64,000 nucleotides of DNA. It comes from Rubrobacter_A sp965214435 (GTDB taxonomy: Bacteria > Actinomycetota > Rubrobacteria > Rubrobacterales > Rubrobacteraceae). The notes beneath the pieces were generated by a model that did no database searches, was not told where the DNA came from, and saw only the letters and a list, made by a program, of their open reading frames with translations. Shown here piece after piece: positions 41,759 through 49,376 of the stretch (its first letter is position 1; the number at the start of each line of letters is the position of its first letter). The translations under genes and the position numbers were made by a program. The stretch lies in the NCBI GenBank assembly GCA_965214435.1, contig OZ243960.1:3224001-3288000 (forward strand), in the 5' to 3' direction.

Positions 41759-41799
41759 AAGAAAGCCCCGGCCCTACACCGTTGGACCGGGGCTTTCTT
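41759..41799 (-). terminator. Bidirectional terminator
   Basis: AAGAAAGCCCCGG and CCGGGGCTTTCTT form a perfect 13-bp stem, with A and T runs on both sides so that it can act in either direction. It lies directly behind the 33-residue gene at 41804-41905 on the minus strand. Confidence 0.8.
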
Positions 41800-41803
41800 C
41801 TAA

Positions 41804-41905
41804 CTACTTACGACGGTTACGCAATACTTCCCTAATCTTCAGCCAAACCAGCGCACAGCTTAGAACAGCCAGCACTAGTTGCGCCGCTGTTGTAATATCG
41901 CCCAT
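41804..41905 (-). CDS. 33-residue single-helix membrane peptide
   Basis: This very short gene starts at ATG 41905 with a strong GAAAGGGGG ribosome-binding site and ends five bases before a terminator. The product, MGDITTAAQLVLAVLSCALV at the start and a basic tail KIREVLRNRRK at the end, is one hydrophobic helix followed by positive charges. It resembles small membrane peptides or type I toxins; function unknown. Start signal, length and terminator together make it more than chance. Confidence 0.55.
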   Translation of the reverse strand: MGDITTAAQLVLAVLSCALVWLKIREVLRNRRK

Positions 41906-42023
41906 ACACCCCCTTTCGGGTGTTCCCGGCGGCCGGGGATAGTCCGGTCAAAGATTTGTCCCCGCCGCCCTTTTTCACTGCACACTAATCATAACTACTT
42001 ATTTCCGGCTTAGTAATAGGTCC

Positions 42024-42144
42024 TGTGGATGTGTGGGTAACTTACTAAAAACCCCATAGCTATGCTGAAAAGTCGCTGTAACGCCTGTGGACAAAATTGT
42101 GGATAACTAGCGAAAACCTGCGGACAAATTGTGGGTTATCCACA
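42024..42144. other. Cluster of DnaA boxes, candidate replication origin
   Basis: Two perfect DnaA boxes lie in opposite orientations, TGTGGATAA (42098-42106) and TTATCCACA (42136-42144). One-mismatch copies lie at 42032-42040 and 42086-42094, with weaker ones at 42024 and 42130. The stretch lies in the 439-base non-coding gap 41906-42344 between the small peptide gene and the integrase, and is AT-richer than its surroundings. Confidence 0.6.
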
Positions 42145-42279
42145 AAAACTTGCGGCTAGATTTTGGTGGGTGACGTTGCGGCTTAGTTTGGTACGGAACA
42201 TCCTTAGCCCGGCGACAGAAAAACCGGGGCTTTTCCTGGGGCGGCCTGAAAGCTTCCAGAATAAGCTATAAGCGTCCCC

Positions 42280-42310
42280 TAGCCCCGGTCCTGGGGTATA
42301 GCCGGGGCTA
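42280..42310 (-). terminator. Hairpin downstream of the integrase gene
   Basis: TAGCCCCGG and CCGGGGCTA form a perfect 9-bp stem about 35 bases after the integrase stop, without a U tract. Confidence 0.5.
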
Positions 42311-42344
42311 TGTCCAAAAGCTTGAACAGACGATCTAGGGCCGG

Positions 42345-43442
42345 TTAGGATAGCGCATCGTCCATCGCATCCGTAGCCGGTCCCTGCATATCGGCCAGTA
42401 CATGACTGTAAGTATCCAGGGTTACGGATATGTTGGCGTGGCCTAACATGTTCTGAACGATCTTCGGATGAACGTTGGCGGCTAGTAGCAGCGTGGCCGC
42501 TGTGTGGCGTAGATCATGGAACCGGATAGGCGGTAGGTCGGCCCGTTTTAGTAGCTGGTTAAAGCCCCGACGCCGCAAGTTGGCCGGGTCTAACGGTCCA
42601 CCGCTGGCGCTGGTAAATACCAGACCGTCGCCATCCCCGGCCTTACCCCGGTGTGCCTGCAAAGCCTGTAGTGCCCGCCGGGTAAGTGATATGCTGCGGC
42701 GGCTGCTTTTTGTCTTAGGCTTTTCAAACGTCTGGGAACCGCTGCCCGTAACCAGCGTCTGGTTTATCCGCACTACCCGCCGCTGGAAGTCTACATCCCG
42801 CCATCTTAGGCCCAACAATTCGCCTTGCCGCATCCCGGTACTTATTGCCAGAATCCACAGGGCTTCTAAGCGGTCCCCAGAAGCCGCGTAGACGAACCGG
42901 CGGGCTTCTTCCGGGGTAAGGGGCCGCATTTCGGGGCTGTCCCTTCTAGGGACCGTTACGGCTTCACAGACGTTACGCTGTATAAGTTTCCACCGCACAG
43001 CCTGTTTCAAAGCTTTGTACAGCGTGGTGTGCAGGTGCTGCACTGTAGTAGGGGACAGCCCGCCGTCCAGCTTGGCGCGGTACAGGCGCTGGACATGTGG
43101 CGGGGTAAGCTTAGCAAGCTTCACGCTACCCACAGCGGGCTTTAAATGCCGGGCTACTATGGAAGCGTACCCTTCATAGGTCCGGCGCTTCACAGATCCC
43201 TTGACGCTATCGTTAAGCCAGCGGTCCAGGTAGTCCCCCACCGTCAAACTACCCGCGTCGAATACTAACCCCCGGTCCCGGTCGGCTACGGCCTGTGTCA
43301 GCTTCTTAGCGACTGTTTCCCGGTCCTTGCCGTAGATGGTACGGCGCTTTTGGCCGTTTTCTGTCTGGATTGTGTATTGTCCTACCCAGCGCCCATCCTT
43401 GCGCTGGTAGATGCTACCTTCCCCGTTCGCCCTTTTACCCAA
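42345..43442 (-). CDS. int: Tyrosine recombinase (integrase) of the element
   Basis: The integrase catalyses insertion into and excision from the tRNA-fMet site. The catalytic core shows the first Arg in STGMRQGELLGLRW, HDLRHTAATLLL (HxxR) and LGHANISVTLDTYSHV with the nucleophile Tyr. A SAM-like core-binding domain and an AP2-like N-terminus (GSIYQRKDGRWVGQY) precede it. I prefer the TTG at 43442 (365 residues; AAAGGGG six bases upstream). The longer frame from TTG 43487 would code through the arm-type repeats. It ends 130 bases inside the right attachment site. Confidence 0.93.
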   Translation of the reverse strand: MGKRANGEGSIYQRKDGRWVGQYTIQTENGQKRRTIYGKDRETVAKKLTQAVADRDRGLVFDAGSLTVGDYLDRWLNDSVKGSVKRRTYEGYASIVARHLKPAVGSVKLAKLTPPHVQRLYRAKLDGGLSPTTVQHLHTTLYKALKQAVRWKLIQRNVCEAVTVPRRDSPEMRPLTPEEARRFVYAASGDRLEALWILAISTGMRQGELLGLRWRDVDFQRRVVRINQTLVTGSGSQTFEKPKTKSSRRSISLTRRALQALQAHRGKAGDGDGLVFTSASGGPLDPANLRRRGFNQLLKRADLPPIRFHDLRHTAATLLLAANVHPKIVQNMLGHANISVTLDTYSHVLADMQGPATDAMDDALS

Positions 43443-43464
43443 GTCAAACCCCTTTGTAGGGGCC

Positions 43465-43487
43465 GGTTGCAGTAGGGTTGCAGTCAA
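43465..43487 (+). repeat. Arm-type repeats near the right end
   Basis: Two direct copies of GGTTGCAGT, the second as GGTTGCAGTCAA, match the repeats at 37395-37416 near the left end and overlap the leader of the integrase gene. Integrase binding here could also control its own expression. Confidence 0.55.
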
Positions 43488-43556
43488 AAGCCCCCAACGG
43501 GGCGCGTCAGCGCCACCGTAGGGGGCAGGGTCATAACCAGTAAAAGCCGCAAAGGA

Positions 43557-43660
<104 letters not shown>

Positions 43661-43670
43661 GCGTGCCGAG

Positions 43671-43698
43671 AGTCTAGCACCACAGCGCGGTTTGTAAA
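43671..43698 (-). promoter_or_regulatory. Promoter of initiator tRNA-fMet
   Basis: TTTACA (43698-43693), a 16-base spacer and TAGACT (43676-43671) lie about 10 bases before the tRNA. The -35 element overlaps that of the divergent promoter for the gene at 43727. Confidence 0.55.
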
Positions 43699-43720
43699 GG
43701 TTTTCAAGCGGTGCTACGGT
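43692..43720 (+). promoter_or_regulatory. Promoter of the gene at 43727, leaderless arrangement
   Basis: TTGTAA (43692-43697), a 17-base spacer and TACGGT (43715-43720) are followed by six bases and the ATG. No Shine-Dalgarno sequence is present. Confidence 0.5.
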
Positions 43721-43726
43721 ACAAAA

Positions 43727-44098
43727 ATGAACTTCGTTTTACTCGTCATTCTCGTCGTCGGCAGCCTCATTGTGCTCGTTGCGGCCATCGTCGCCCTGCG
43801 CGCCTGGTTGAGCCTCGCCAGGTCCCGGGCCGCGCTGCAAAGCCGCTTCGGGGACGAGGTTCAGGGTCTCGCCGGACGCACCCAGAAGCTCGAAGCCCGG
43901 CTGAACACCCTCGACGCCCGGGCTCAAGAGTTGCCACCGCGGGTCGCTCACCTACAGGAGAACCTGGAGACGCTGCGCGTTCTGACCGTAGCCCTCGGCA
44001 CCACGCTCCGCCAGAGCCAGAACATACTCTCGTACTCGGGTTTCAAGACTTCGGGGACCGCCCGGATAGCCGACACTTTGAGAAGCCGTTTCAGATAA
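43727..44098 (+). CDS. Membrane-anchored coiled-coil protein of unknown function
   Basis: I do not recognise the family. The 123-residue product has an N-terminal transmembrane helix (about residues 3-25, FVLLVILVVGSLIVLVAAIVA). An extended helical, probably coiled-coil region of about 70 residues rich in Arg, Gln, Leu and Glu follows, with a short tail. The ATG is six bases after a -10 element. It is host sequence, directly to the right of the tRNA-fMet. Confidence 0.65.
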   Translation: MNFVLLVILVVGSLIVLVAAIVALRAWLSLARSRAALQSRFGDEVQGLAGRTQKLEARLNTLDARAQELPPRVAHLQENLETLRVLTVALGTTLRQSQNILSYSGFKTSGTARIADTLRSRFR

Positions 44099-44125
44099 GG
44101 CGGTGTCTAAGCCCCGGCCCGGCCG

Positions 44126-44131
44126 TATACT
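44126..44131 (+). promoter_or_regulatory. -10 element of the zinc-ribbon gene, leaderless arrangement
   Basis: TATACT is followed by exactly six bases and the ATG at 44138. No ribosome-binding site precedes the gene. Confidence 0.5.
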
Positions 44132-44137
44132 TTAGAT

Positions 44138-44311
44138 ATGGGAACTATGGAAAACGGATCCACACAGACCGGAGAGCTTCGGGAACTGCGGGTAGAGCCG
44201 GTGGAGGCGGCGATCGTGGAGTGCGAGGTCTGCGGCACGCGGATGTACGACCTGCACTGCAAGATCTCCTGTCCAAACTGCGGCTACCGGCGCGACTGCT
44301 CGGACCCTTAA
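44138..44311 (+). CDS. Small zinc-ribbon protein
   Basis: The 57-residue product (MGTMENGSTQTGELRELRVE at the start) has two CxxC pairs, CEVCG (about residue 29) and CPNCGYRRDCSDP at the end, with an extra Cys between. This looks like a four-cysteine zinc ribbon. The CPNCGYRRDCSDP ending is familiar to me from small uncharacterised actinobacterial proteins. The ATG follows the -10 element by six bases; an ATG three codons on is the alternative start. Function unknown. Confidence 0.7.
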   Translation: MGTMENGSTQTGELRELRVEPVEAAIVECEVCGTRMYDLHCKISCPNCGYRRDCSDP

Positions 44312-44362
44312 GTAGAACCCGCAGCGGCTCCTGACCAACAACCCGGCCCCGGAGCCCATCGC

Positions 44363-44390
44363 TTGAACTCCAGGCTCCGGCTGGTAGGAT
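44363..44390 (+). promoter_or_regulatory. Promoter of tRNA-Ala
   Basis: TTGAAC (44363-44368), a 16-base spacer and TAGGAT (44385-44390) lie about 13 bases before the tRNA. Confidence 0.5.
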
Positions 44391-44403
44391 AGCCTTTGTT
44401 CCA

Positions 44404-44476
44404 GGGCCCGTAGCTCAGTTGGGAGAGCGCTGCCTTCGCATGGCAGAGGCCACGAGTTCGAGTCTCGTCGGGTCCA
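44404..44476 (+). tRNA. tRNA-Ala (CGC anticodon)
   Basis: Acceptor GGGCCCG pairs with CGGGTCC, and the anticodon stem-loop CTGCCTTCGCATGGCAG gives CGC. The discriminator is A and CCA is not encoded. Confidence 0.95.
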
Positions 44477-44529
44477 CCCTTTCTATCTCTTTATTACACG
44501 GTACCGAGGCCTGTACAATCGGAGGCGTG

Positions 44530-45609
44530 ATGCGCGTCCGGGAGATAGTAGAAGCCGTGGAGCGAGTTGCCCCGCCCGCGCTGGCCGAGGAGTGGGATAA
44601 CTCGGGGCTGCAGGTGGGTAGTAAGGACCGGGAAGCCGGACAGGTTCTGGTCGCGCTAACGCCGCTGCCGGAAGTCTTTGACGAGGCGGAAGAGCTGGGA
44701 GCGGACTTTTTACTCTTTCACCACCCTTTGATCTTCCGCCCCCTGAAATCTATAGACGCCGGCTCCTATCCGGGAGACCTTATCCTGCGGGCGCTAGAGT
44801 CGGGGACGACCGTTTTCGCGGCCCACACGAGCTACGATGCCGCCCCAAACGGCGTCTCGGTCGCCCTGGCCGAAGCTTTAGGGATGCAGGAGGATCTCAC
44901 CGTCCCCTCCCCCCGCGGTAGCCTGAGGAAACTCGTAATATTCGTCCCCGAAGAAGCCGTGGACGCGGTCGCCGAAGCTTTGAGCAACGCCGGAGCCGGC
45001 ACTATCGGTGGTTACACGCACTGCACCTTCCGCACGCCGGGCATGGGCACCTTTCTCGGCGGCGCGTCCACGGACCCTTACATCGGAGAGAAGGGCCGAC
45101 TGGAAAGGGTCTCCGAGATAAAACTAGAGACCGTGGTCCCGGCCCACGCCGCGGAGCGGGCGGCCGCTGCCGCCGTTTCCGCCCACCCTTACGAAGAAGC
45201 CGCTTTTGACGTCTACCCGGTCGACGGCGTTCCGGAGGGCTGCGGCTTCGGGAGGGTGGGACGCCTGCCGCAACCCCGGACGGCCCGAGAACTGACCGAG
45301 CACGTCTCACGCTCTCTAGGCTTTCCCGCCCGCCTCGTCTCCGAGCCTTATCCGGAACGCCGGGTGGAGCGGGTCGCCGTCCTCGGCGGCTCGGGAGGAT
45401 CTTTTATAGGAGAAGCCGCCGCTTCCGGCGCCGGTGCCTACGTGACCGGAGACCTCAGCTACCACGACGCGCTTTTGGCGGAGTCTCTAGGTCTTGCCGC
45501 CATAGACGCCGGACACGCCGCGACCGAGCTACCGTCCCTCGAACCACTCGCCCGGCGACTCGCCGGAATGGTCGATGTGCCGGTCGAGGTTAGCCGGGTC
45601 CGACGCTAG
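44530..45609 (+). CDS. NIF3 family dinuclear metal protein (GTP cyclohydrolase 1 type 2 homologue)
   Basis: The 359-residue product is a three-domain NIF3/YqfO-type protein. The outer domains carry the metal ligands: FLLFHHPLIF (about residues 66-75), AAHTSYD (about 97-103), and GDLSYHDALLAES with IDAGHAATE near the C-terminus. The middle domain (KLVIFVPEEAVDAVAEALS to YEEAAFDVYPV) is PII-like. The frame is open into tRNA-Ala, but GGAGG before GTG/ATG at 44527-44532 sets the start. Despite its database name the catalytic role of this family is not established. Confidence 0.93.
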   Translation: MRVREIVEAVERVAPPALAEEWDNSGLQVGSKDREAGQVLVALTPLPEVFDEAEELGADFLLFHHPLIFRPLKSIDAGSYPGDLILRALESGTTVFAAHTSYDAAPNGVSVALAEALGMQEDLTVPSPRGSLRKLVIFVPEEAVDAVAEALSNAGAGTIGGYTHCTFRTPGMGTFLGGASTDPYIGEKGRLERVSEIKLETVVPAHAAERAAAAAVSAHPYEEAAFDVYPVDGVPEGCGFGRVGRLPQPRTARELTEHVSRSLGFPARLVSEPYPERRVERVAVLGGSGGSFIGEAAASGAGAYVTGDLSYHDALLAESLGLAAIDAGHAATELPSLEPLARRLAGMVDVPVEVSRVRR

Positions 45610-45638
45610 CAAGAACTCCTGTGCTCTGCGACCTAGAT

Positions 45639-46589
45639 TTATGCTTTGCCGTCTAACATTTTGACCAGCTCGTCTTCCGTAGGGAGCGCCCGCATCGCTC
45701 CGTAGTCCGTACAGGCGAGCGCTCCGGCAGCCGTACCCCGCCGGACCGCCTCTCGCACCCGCTCCTCGTCGTCGAGGGAACCGTCGGCGAGGTGAGAGAG
45801 TGCGGCGGCCAGAAACGCGTCCCCGGCCCCGGTCGGGTCCACGACCTCAACCTCGAACGAGGGAACGCGGCCGCTGAAGTCGGAAGTCGCGTAGAACGCC
45901 CCGCTCTCACCCTCGCTCACGAGGACCATCGGGACCCCGCGGTCGAGAAGCCTGGACGCGGCCTCTTCGGTATCCTTGACTTCTAGTAGAGGCTCCAGTT
46001 CGTCGTCCGAGAGCTTTACGATGGTCGCAACCTCTATTAGGGGGTCGACGGTCTCCCGGGCTTTCTCCAGGCTCTCCCACAGGTGCGGCCGGAAGTTTAC
46101 GTCGAACGCCACCCGCACACCGAGGTTAGCGGCTTCTTCTGCAGCCGTCCGGACCGCCGAGCGCGACGGCTCCTTGAGTAGCGGTATGCTCCCGAAGTTC
46201 ATAAACGAGGCCCCGGCTAGAACCTCGCGGGATACGTTCTCATCCGAGAGTAGCTCGTCGGCCGCCGGGTCCGAGCGGTAGAAGGTAAAGGAGCGGTCGC
46301 CGTCTTGAAGCTCCACGAAAGCTATCGAGGTCCGGGTCGGAGGTTCGCACCGGCGCACGGCGGAGATATCGACACCCTCCGTCTCCAGGGTGCGCATTAT
46401 GAAATCTCCAAAGAGGTCTTGGCCGACGCTCCCGACAAAGGCGGCCTCCGCGCCCAACCGGGCGGCGGCGACCGCCACGTTCGCCGGGGCGCCGCCGGGA
46501 CGGGCGGTAAAACCCATCTCGACCCCGGAGGGGTCCTTTTCCCGGTAGATGTCGGCCACGATCTCACCGAGCCCGATGATCTTGCTCAC
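45639..46589 (-). CDS. PfkB family carbohydrate kinase, probable fructokinase
   Basis: The 316-residue product is a ribokinase/PfkB-fold sugar kinase. It has GGAPANVAVAAARLGAEAAFVG (about residues 31-52, the PfkB signature 1), FDVNFRPHLW and the anion-hole motif DPTGAGDAFLAA (about 255-266) with the catalytic Asp. FDVNFRPHLW fits fructokinases. The GTG start at 46589 has GGAGGAG upstream. It lies 31 bases after manA, so fructose made or taken up by the neighbours can be phosphorylated. Confidence 0.88.
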   Translation of the reverse strand: MSKIIGLGEIVADIYREKDPSGVEMGFTARPGGAPANVAVAAARLGAEAAFVGSVGQDLFGDFIMRTLETEGVDISAVRRCEPPTRTSIAFVELQDGDRSFTFYRSDPAADELLSDENVSREVLAGASFMNFGSIPLLKEPSRSAVRTAAEEAANLGVRVAFDVNFRPHLWESLEKARETVDPLIEVATIVKLSDDELEPLLEVKDTEEAASRLLDRGVPMVLVSEGESGAFYATSDFSGRVPSFEVEVVDPTGAGDAFLAAALSHLADGSLDDEERVREAVRRGTAAGALACTDYGAMRALPTEDELVKMLDGKA

Positions 46590-46620
46590 GTGCTCCTCCT
46601 ATCTCAAACTCCATCGTTCT

Positions 46621-47691
46621 CTAAAGTGGTATCTCCCCGAGCGCCCGGATTTCCGTCTCCGAATACCCGAGTTCCCGCAGCGGCGAAACGACGTCCCGCG
46701 CGAGGTCCGGCACGTAACAGACCACGAGGCTCGCTGCTCCCGGGCCATCCGGCACCACCCGCACCTCTCCGATACCCGCCGGCAGCACACACGACTCGCC
46801 GCGCGCCAGCGACGCCTCACCGCCCCCGTACTCCAGACGCACCGGTCCTCCAACGCTCGAAAGCGTCCGGCAGCACGCCGGGTGGGCGGACTCCACGTGC
46901 GGCTCCGATAACGTCCAGCGTTCCAGCGCGAAGTACGGTCCCGCACAGCCTAAGATACGGTGGTTCGGTCCGTCCTGCAGCACGAGCCCCGGGTTTGGGC
47001 GCGGGTGGAAGTCCGTTCGCAGTTCGTCGAGGGCGGCATTTATATTCGCCTCCCAGGTTGCATCGTCCAGCCGATTGCCATAGAGGTCGTCCGGGGTTAC
47101 GAACTGGCCGAGGTCCGAGGTTTGCTGCACCTCGAACACCAGAGCGCCGGGTCCGAAAGCGTGGATCACACCTCCCGGCACGTACACCGTGTCGCCCGCG
47201 CTTATCGGGTAACGGTACATCACGGCGTCGTGGTCCTGCTCCCTGAACGCCGCGAAAAGCTCGTCCCGCCCCAGACCGGGCTTTGTCCCGGCCAGGATAC
47301 TGGCGTCTTCCGCCGCCCAGAGTATGTGCCAGGCTTCGGTCTTGCCGTGCGGCTCACCGTGTTTCTGGCGGGCGACCTCGTCGTTGGCGTGCAGGTGCAC
47401 CGGGAGCATGTTCGAGGCGTCGATAAACTTTTCCAGGAGTGGGAAGTGTGGCCCGCGCCAGCCCTCGCCCACCAGTTCGTCGGGGAACTCCTCGACTAGA
47501 CTGTGCAGCGTACGCCCGGCGTAGGAGCCGTTCGTGATGGTGCCGGTCGTCTCGCGGTAGTCGCTGACTTCCCAGGTCTCGGCCACGGTACCTTCCGGCA
47601 CGTCATCCTTACCGAGAAGTTCGGGGATCAGACGTTCCCCGAAGGCGTAGGCCCGAGTGTGGTAGGTCAGTTTGATCGGGTAGGAGTCCAT
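46621..47691 (-). CDS. manA: Mannose-6-phosphate isomerase, class I
   Basis: ManA interconverts mannose-6-phosphate and fructose-6-phosphate with zinc. The 356-residue product has the zinc-site motif LPVHLHANDEVARQKHGEPHGK (quoted only in part: HLHAND at about residues 98-103), EAWHILWA, and the second metal motif PGGVIHAFG. A cupin-like C-terminal domain ends it. It heads the operon with the fructokinase and diverges from the sugar transporter at 47928 across a gap that contains a palindromic operator-like site. Confidence 0.92.
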   Translation of the reverse strand: MDSYPIKLTYHTRAYAFGERLIPELLGKDDVPEGTVAETWEVSDYRETTGTITNGSYAGRTLHSLVEEFPDELVGEGWRGPHFPLLEKFIDASNMLPVHLHANDEVARQKHGEPHGKTEAWHILWAAEDASILAGTKPGLGRDELFAAFREQDHDAVMYRYPISAGDTVYVPGGVIHAFGPGALVFEVQQTSDLGQFVTPDDLYGNRLDDATWEANINAALDELRTDFHPRPNPGLVLQDGPNHRILGCAGPYFALERWTLSEPHVESAHPACCRTLSSVGGPVRLEYGGGEASLARGESCVLPAGIGEVRVVPDGPGAASLVVCYVPDLARDVVSPLRELGYSETEIRALGEIPL

Positions 47692-47831
47692 AGTGCCGCC
47701 CCCGTTTCTCGACCGGCATCTCTACCGGCCGCTTCTTTTCCCCAGAATAGTATTTCACATCTACACGGACGGCGCTCAAGCAACCATCCGTAGCAATACA
47801 AAATTCGCAATACATGCTTAATGAGAACAAA

Positions 47832-47845
47832 TGTCGCACGCGACA
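47832..47845. promoter_or_regulatory. Palindromic operator-like site between manA and the sugar transporter
   Basis: TGTCGC and GCGACA flank two bases, giving a perfect inverted repeat in the 236-base divergent gap. Its position suits a sugar-responsive repressor acting on one or both genes; no regulator gene is adjacent. Confidence 0.4.
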
Positions 47846-47927
47846 CCAGTAGAGGTGTACAAATGACCATAAAGCGGGTACGTAACGTTTTGGGGGAAGG
47901 AAGCTAGAGATCAGGAGGTTGTTTAGA

Positions 47928-49316
47928 GTGTTTTCGTCGTTAGCGGGCTACAACAGGTTTGTATACATTTCTGCGGCGATCGCCGCGCTGGGTGGACTAC
48001 TCTTCGGCTTTGACACGGGCATTATTTCGGGTGCTCTGCTGTTTATTCGGGAAGATTTGGAGCTTTCCGAGTTTTTGCAGAGCGCGGTGGTAAGCGCGAT
48101 CCTGGTCGGTACGATCGTCGGGGCCGGGGGGACCGGGCCTCTGGCCGACCGCTTCGGGAGACGCAAGATGGCTATTGTGTCAGCCGTGATCTTTATAGTG
48201 GGAGCGCTCGGCTCGGCGTTCGCGCCTAACGTGGAAACTTTGATCGGCGCGCGGGTCGTGCTCGGGCTCGCTGTCGGGGCGTCCACCGTTATCGTGCCGA
48301 TGTACATAGCGGAGATTGCGCCGTCCCAGATCCGGGGTACCCTGGCCGGCCTCTTCCAGTTGGCGATAACCCTCGGGATCGTGCTCGCATACCTGGTCAA
48401 CTACGCGCTGGCCGCGGCCGAAGCCTGGCGCTGGATGCTGGGCCTGGGAGCGGTTCCGGCCCTGATCCTAGGCGCCGGGATGATACTCCTGCCGGACAGT
48501 CCCCGCTGGCTCGTCGGCCAGAACCGCAACGACGAGGCGCGCGCCGTCCTCCAGCGCGCCCGCGACTCCGAAGAAGAGATAAACACCGAGATGGAGGAAA
48601 TGCAGGAGGCCGAACGCCGGCAGGAGGCCGGCTTCGGAGAGTTGGCGAAGCCCTGGGTCCGGCCGATGCTGGTAGTCGGTATCGGTCTCGCCATGCTCCA
48701 GCAGTTGGTCGGTATCAACACCATTATCTACTACGCGCCAACGATCATGGAGGCTACGGGCCTCGGCGCTGCGGTTTCTATCCTGGCTACGCTGGGCATC
48801 GGTATCGCGAACGTAATCTTTACTGCTATATCGCTCCTGATTATAGACCGGGTCGGGCGCAAGCCGCTTCTCATGGTTGGGCTCACCGGCATAATCTTCG
48901 CTCTAGCACTCTTGGGCTTTGCTTACCTACTACCGGGCCTCTCCGGCGTGGTCGCCTACGTCACGTTCGCCGGTCTGCTCATATACATAGCCTCCTTCGC
49001 GGTCAGCTTCGGCGTGGTCCTCTGGGTAGTCTTGCCGGAGATATTCCCCTTGAAGGTCCGCGGCTCGGCGATGAGCGTGTGCACCATCCTGCACTGGAGC
49101 TCCAACCTCCTCGTCTCGCTCACGTTCCTGCCCCTTATAGCCGCCGTCGGGGAGACCGCCGTGTTCTGGGGCTACGGCGTTATCTCCATCGGCGCGTTCG
49201 CCTTTATCTACTTCCTGATGCCGGAGACGAAAGGCCGCACCCTGGAGGAGATAGAGTCCGACCTGCGCGGTAGGACCGGCTCCGCCTCCGAACAGCCCAG
49301 CGAGGTTGCCGGTTAG
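47928..49316 (+). CDS. MFS sugar:proton symporter (sugar porter family)
   Basis: The 462-residue product is a 12-helix sugar porter. Signatures are GGLLFGFDTGIISGAL (about residues 21-36), DRFGRRKM after helix 2, VPMYIAEIAP, the loop RWLVGQNRNDEARAVL, QQLVGINTIIYY in helix 7, DRVGRKPLL and the final PETKGRTLEEIE. A TTG three codons upstream abuts the AGGAGG site directly; the GTG at 47928 has a nine-base spacing and is preferred. Likely substrates are glucose, fructose, mannose or xylose; the neighbours favour fructose or mannose. Confidence 0.93.
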   Translation: MFSSLAGYNRFVYISAAIAALGGLLFGFDTGIISGALLFIREDLELSEFLQSAVVSAILVGTIVGAGGTGPLADRFGRRKMAIVSAVIFIVGALGSAFAPNVETLIGARVVLGLAVGASTVIVPMYIAEIAPSQIRGTLAGLFQLAITLGIVLAYLVNYALAAAEAWRWMLGLGAVPALILGAGMILLPDSPRWLVGQNRNDEARAVLQRARDSEEEINTEMEEMQEAERRQEAGFGELAKPWVRPMLVVGIGLAMLQQLVGINTIIYYAPTIMEATGLGAAVSILATLGIGIANVIFTAISLLIIDRVGRKPLLMVGLTGIIFALALLGFAYLLPGLSGVVAYVTFAGLLIYIASFAVSFGVVLWVVLPEIFPLKVRGSAMSVCTILHWSSNLLVSLTFLPLIAAVGETAVFWGYGVISIGAFAFIYFLMPETKGRTLEEIESDLRGRTGSASEQPSEVAG

Positions 49317-49344
49317 ACCTGAAGCTAACTCCGTTCGACAAGCC

Positions 49345-49376
49345 GGCCACGCGAGGAGTAACATCCTCGCGTGGCC
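49345..49376 (+). promoter_or_regulatory. 13-bp perfect hairpin over the murJ start
   Basis: GGCCACGCGAGGA (49345-49357) and TCCTCGCGTGGCC (49364-49376) pair around GTAACA. The stem contains both the GAGGAG sequence and the GTG at 49371. It may end the transporter transcript, with murJ then starting further in, or it may gate translation of murJ. Confidence 0.6.
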
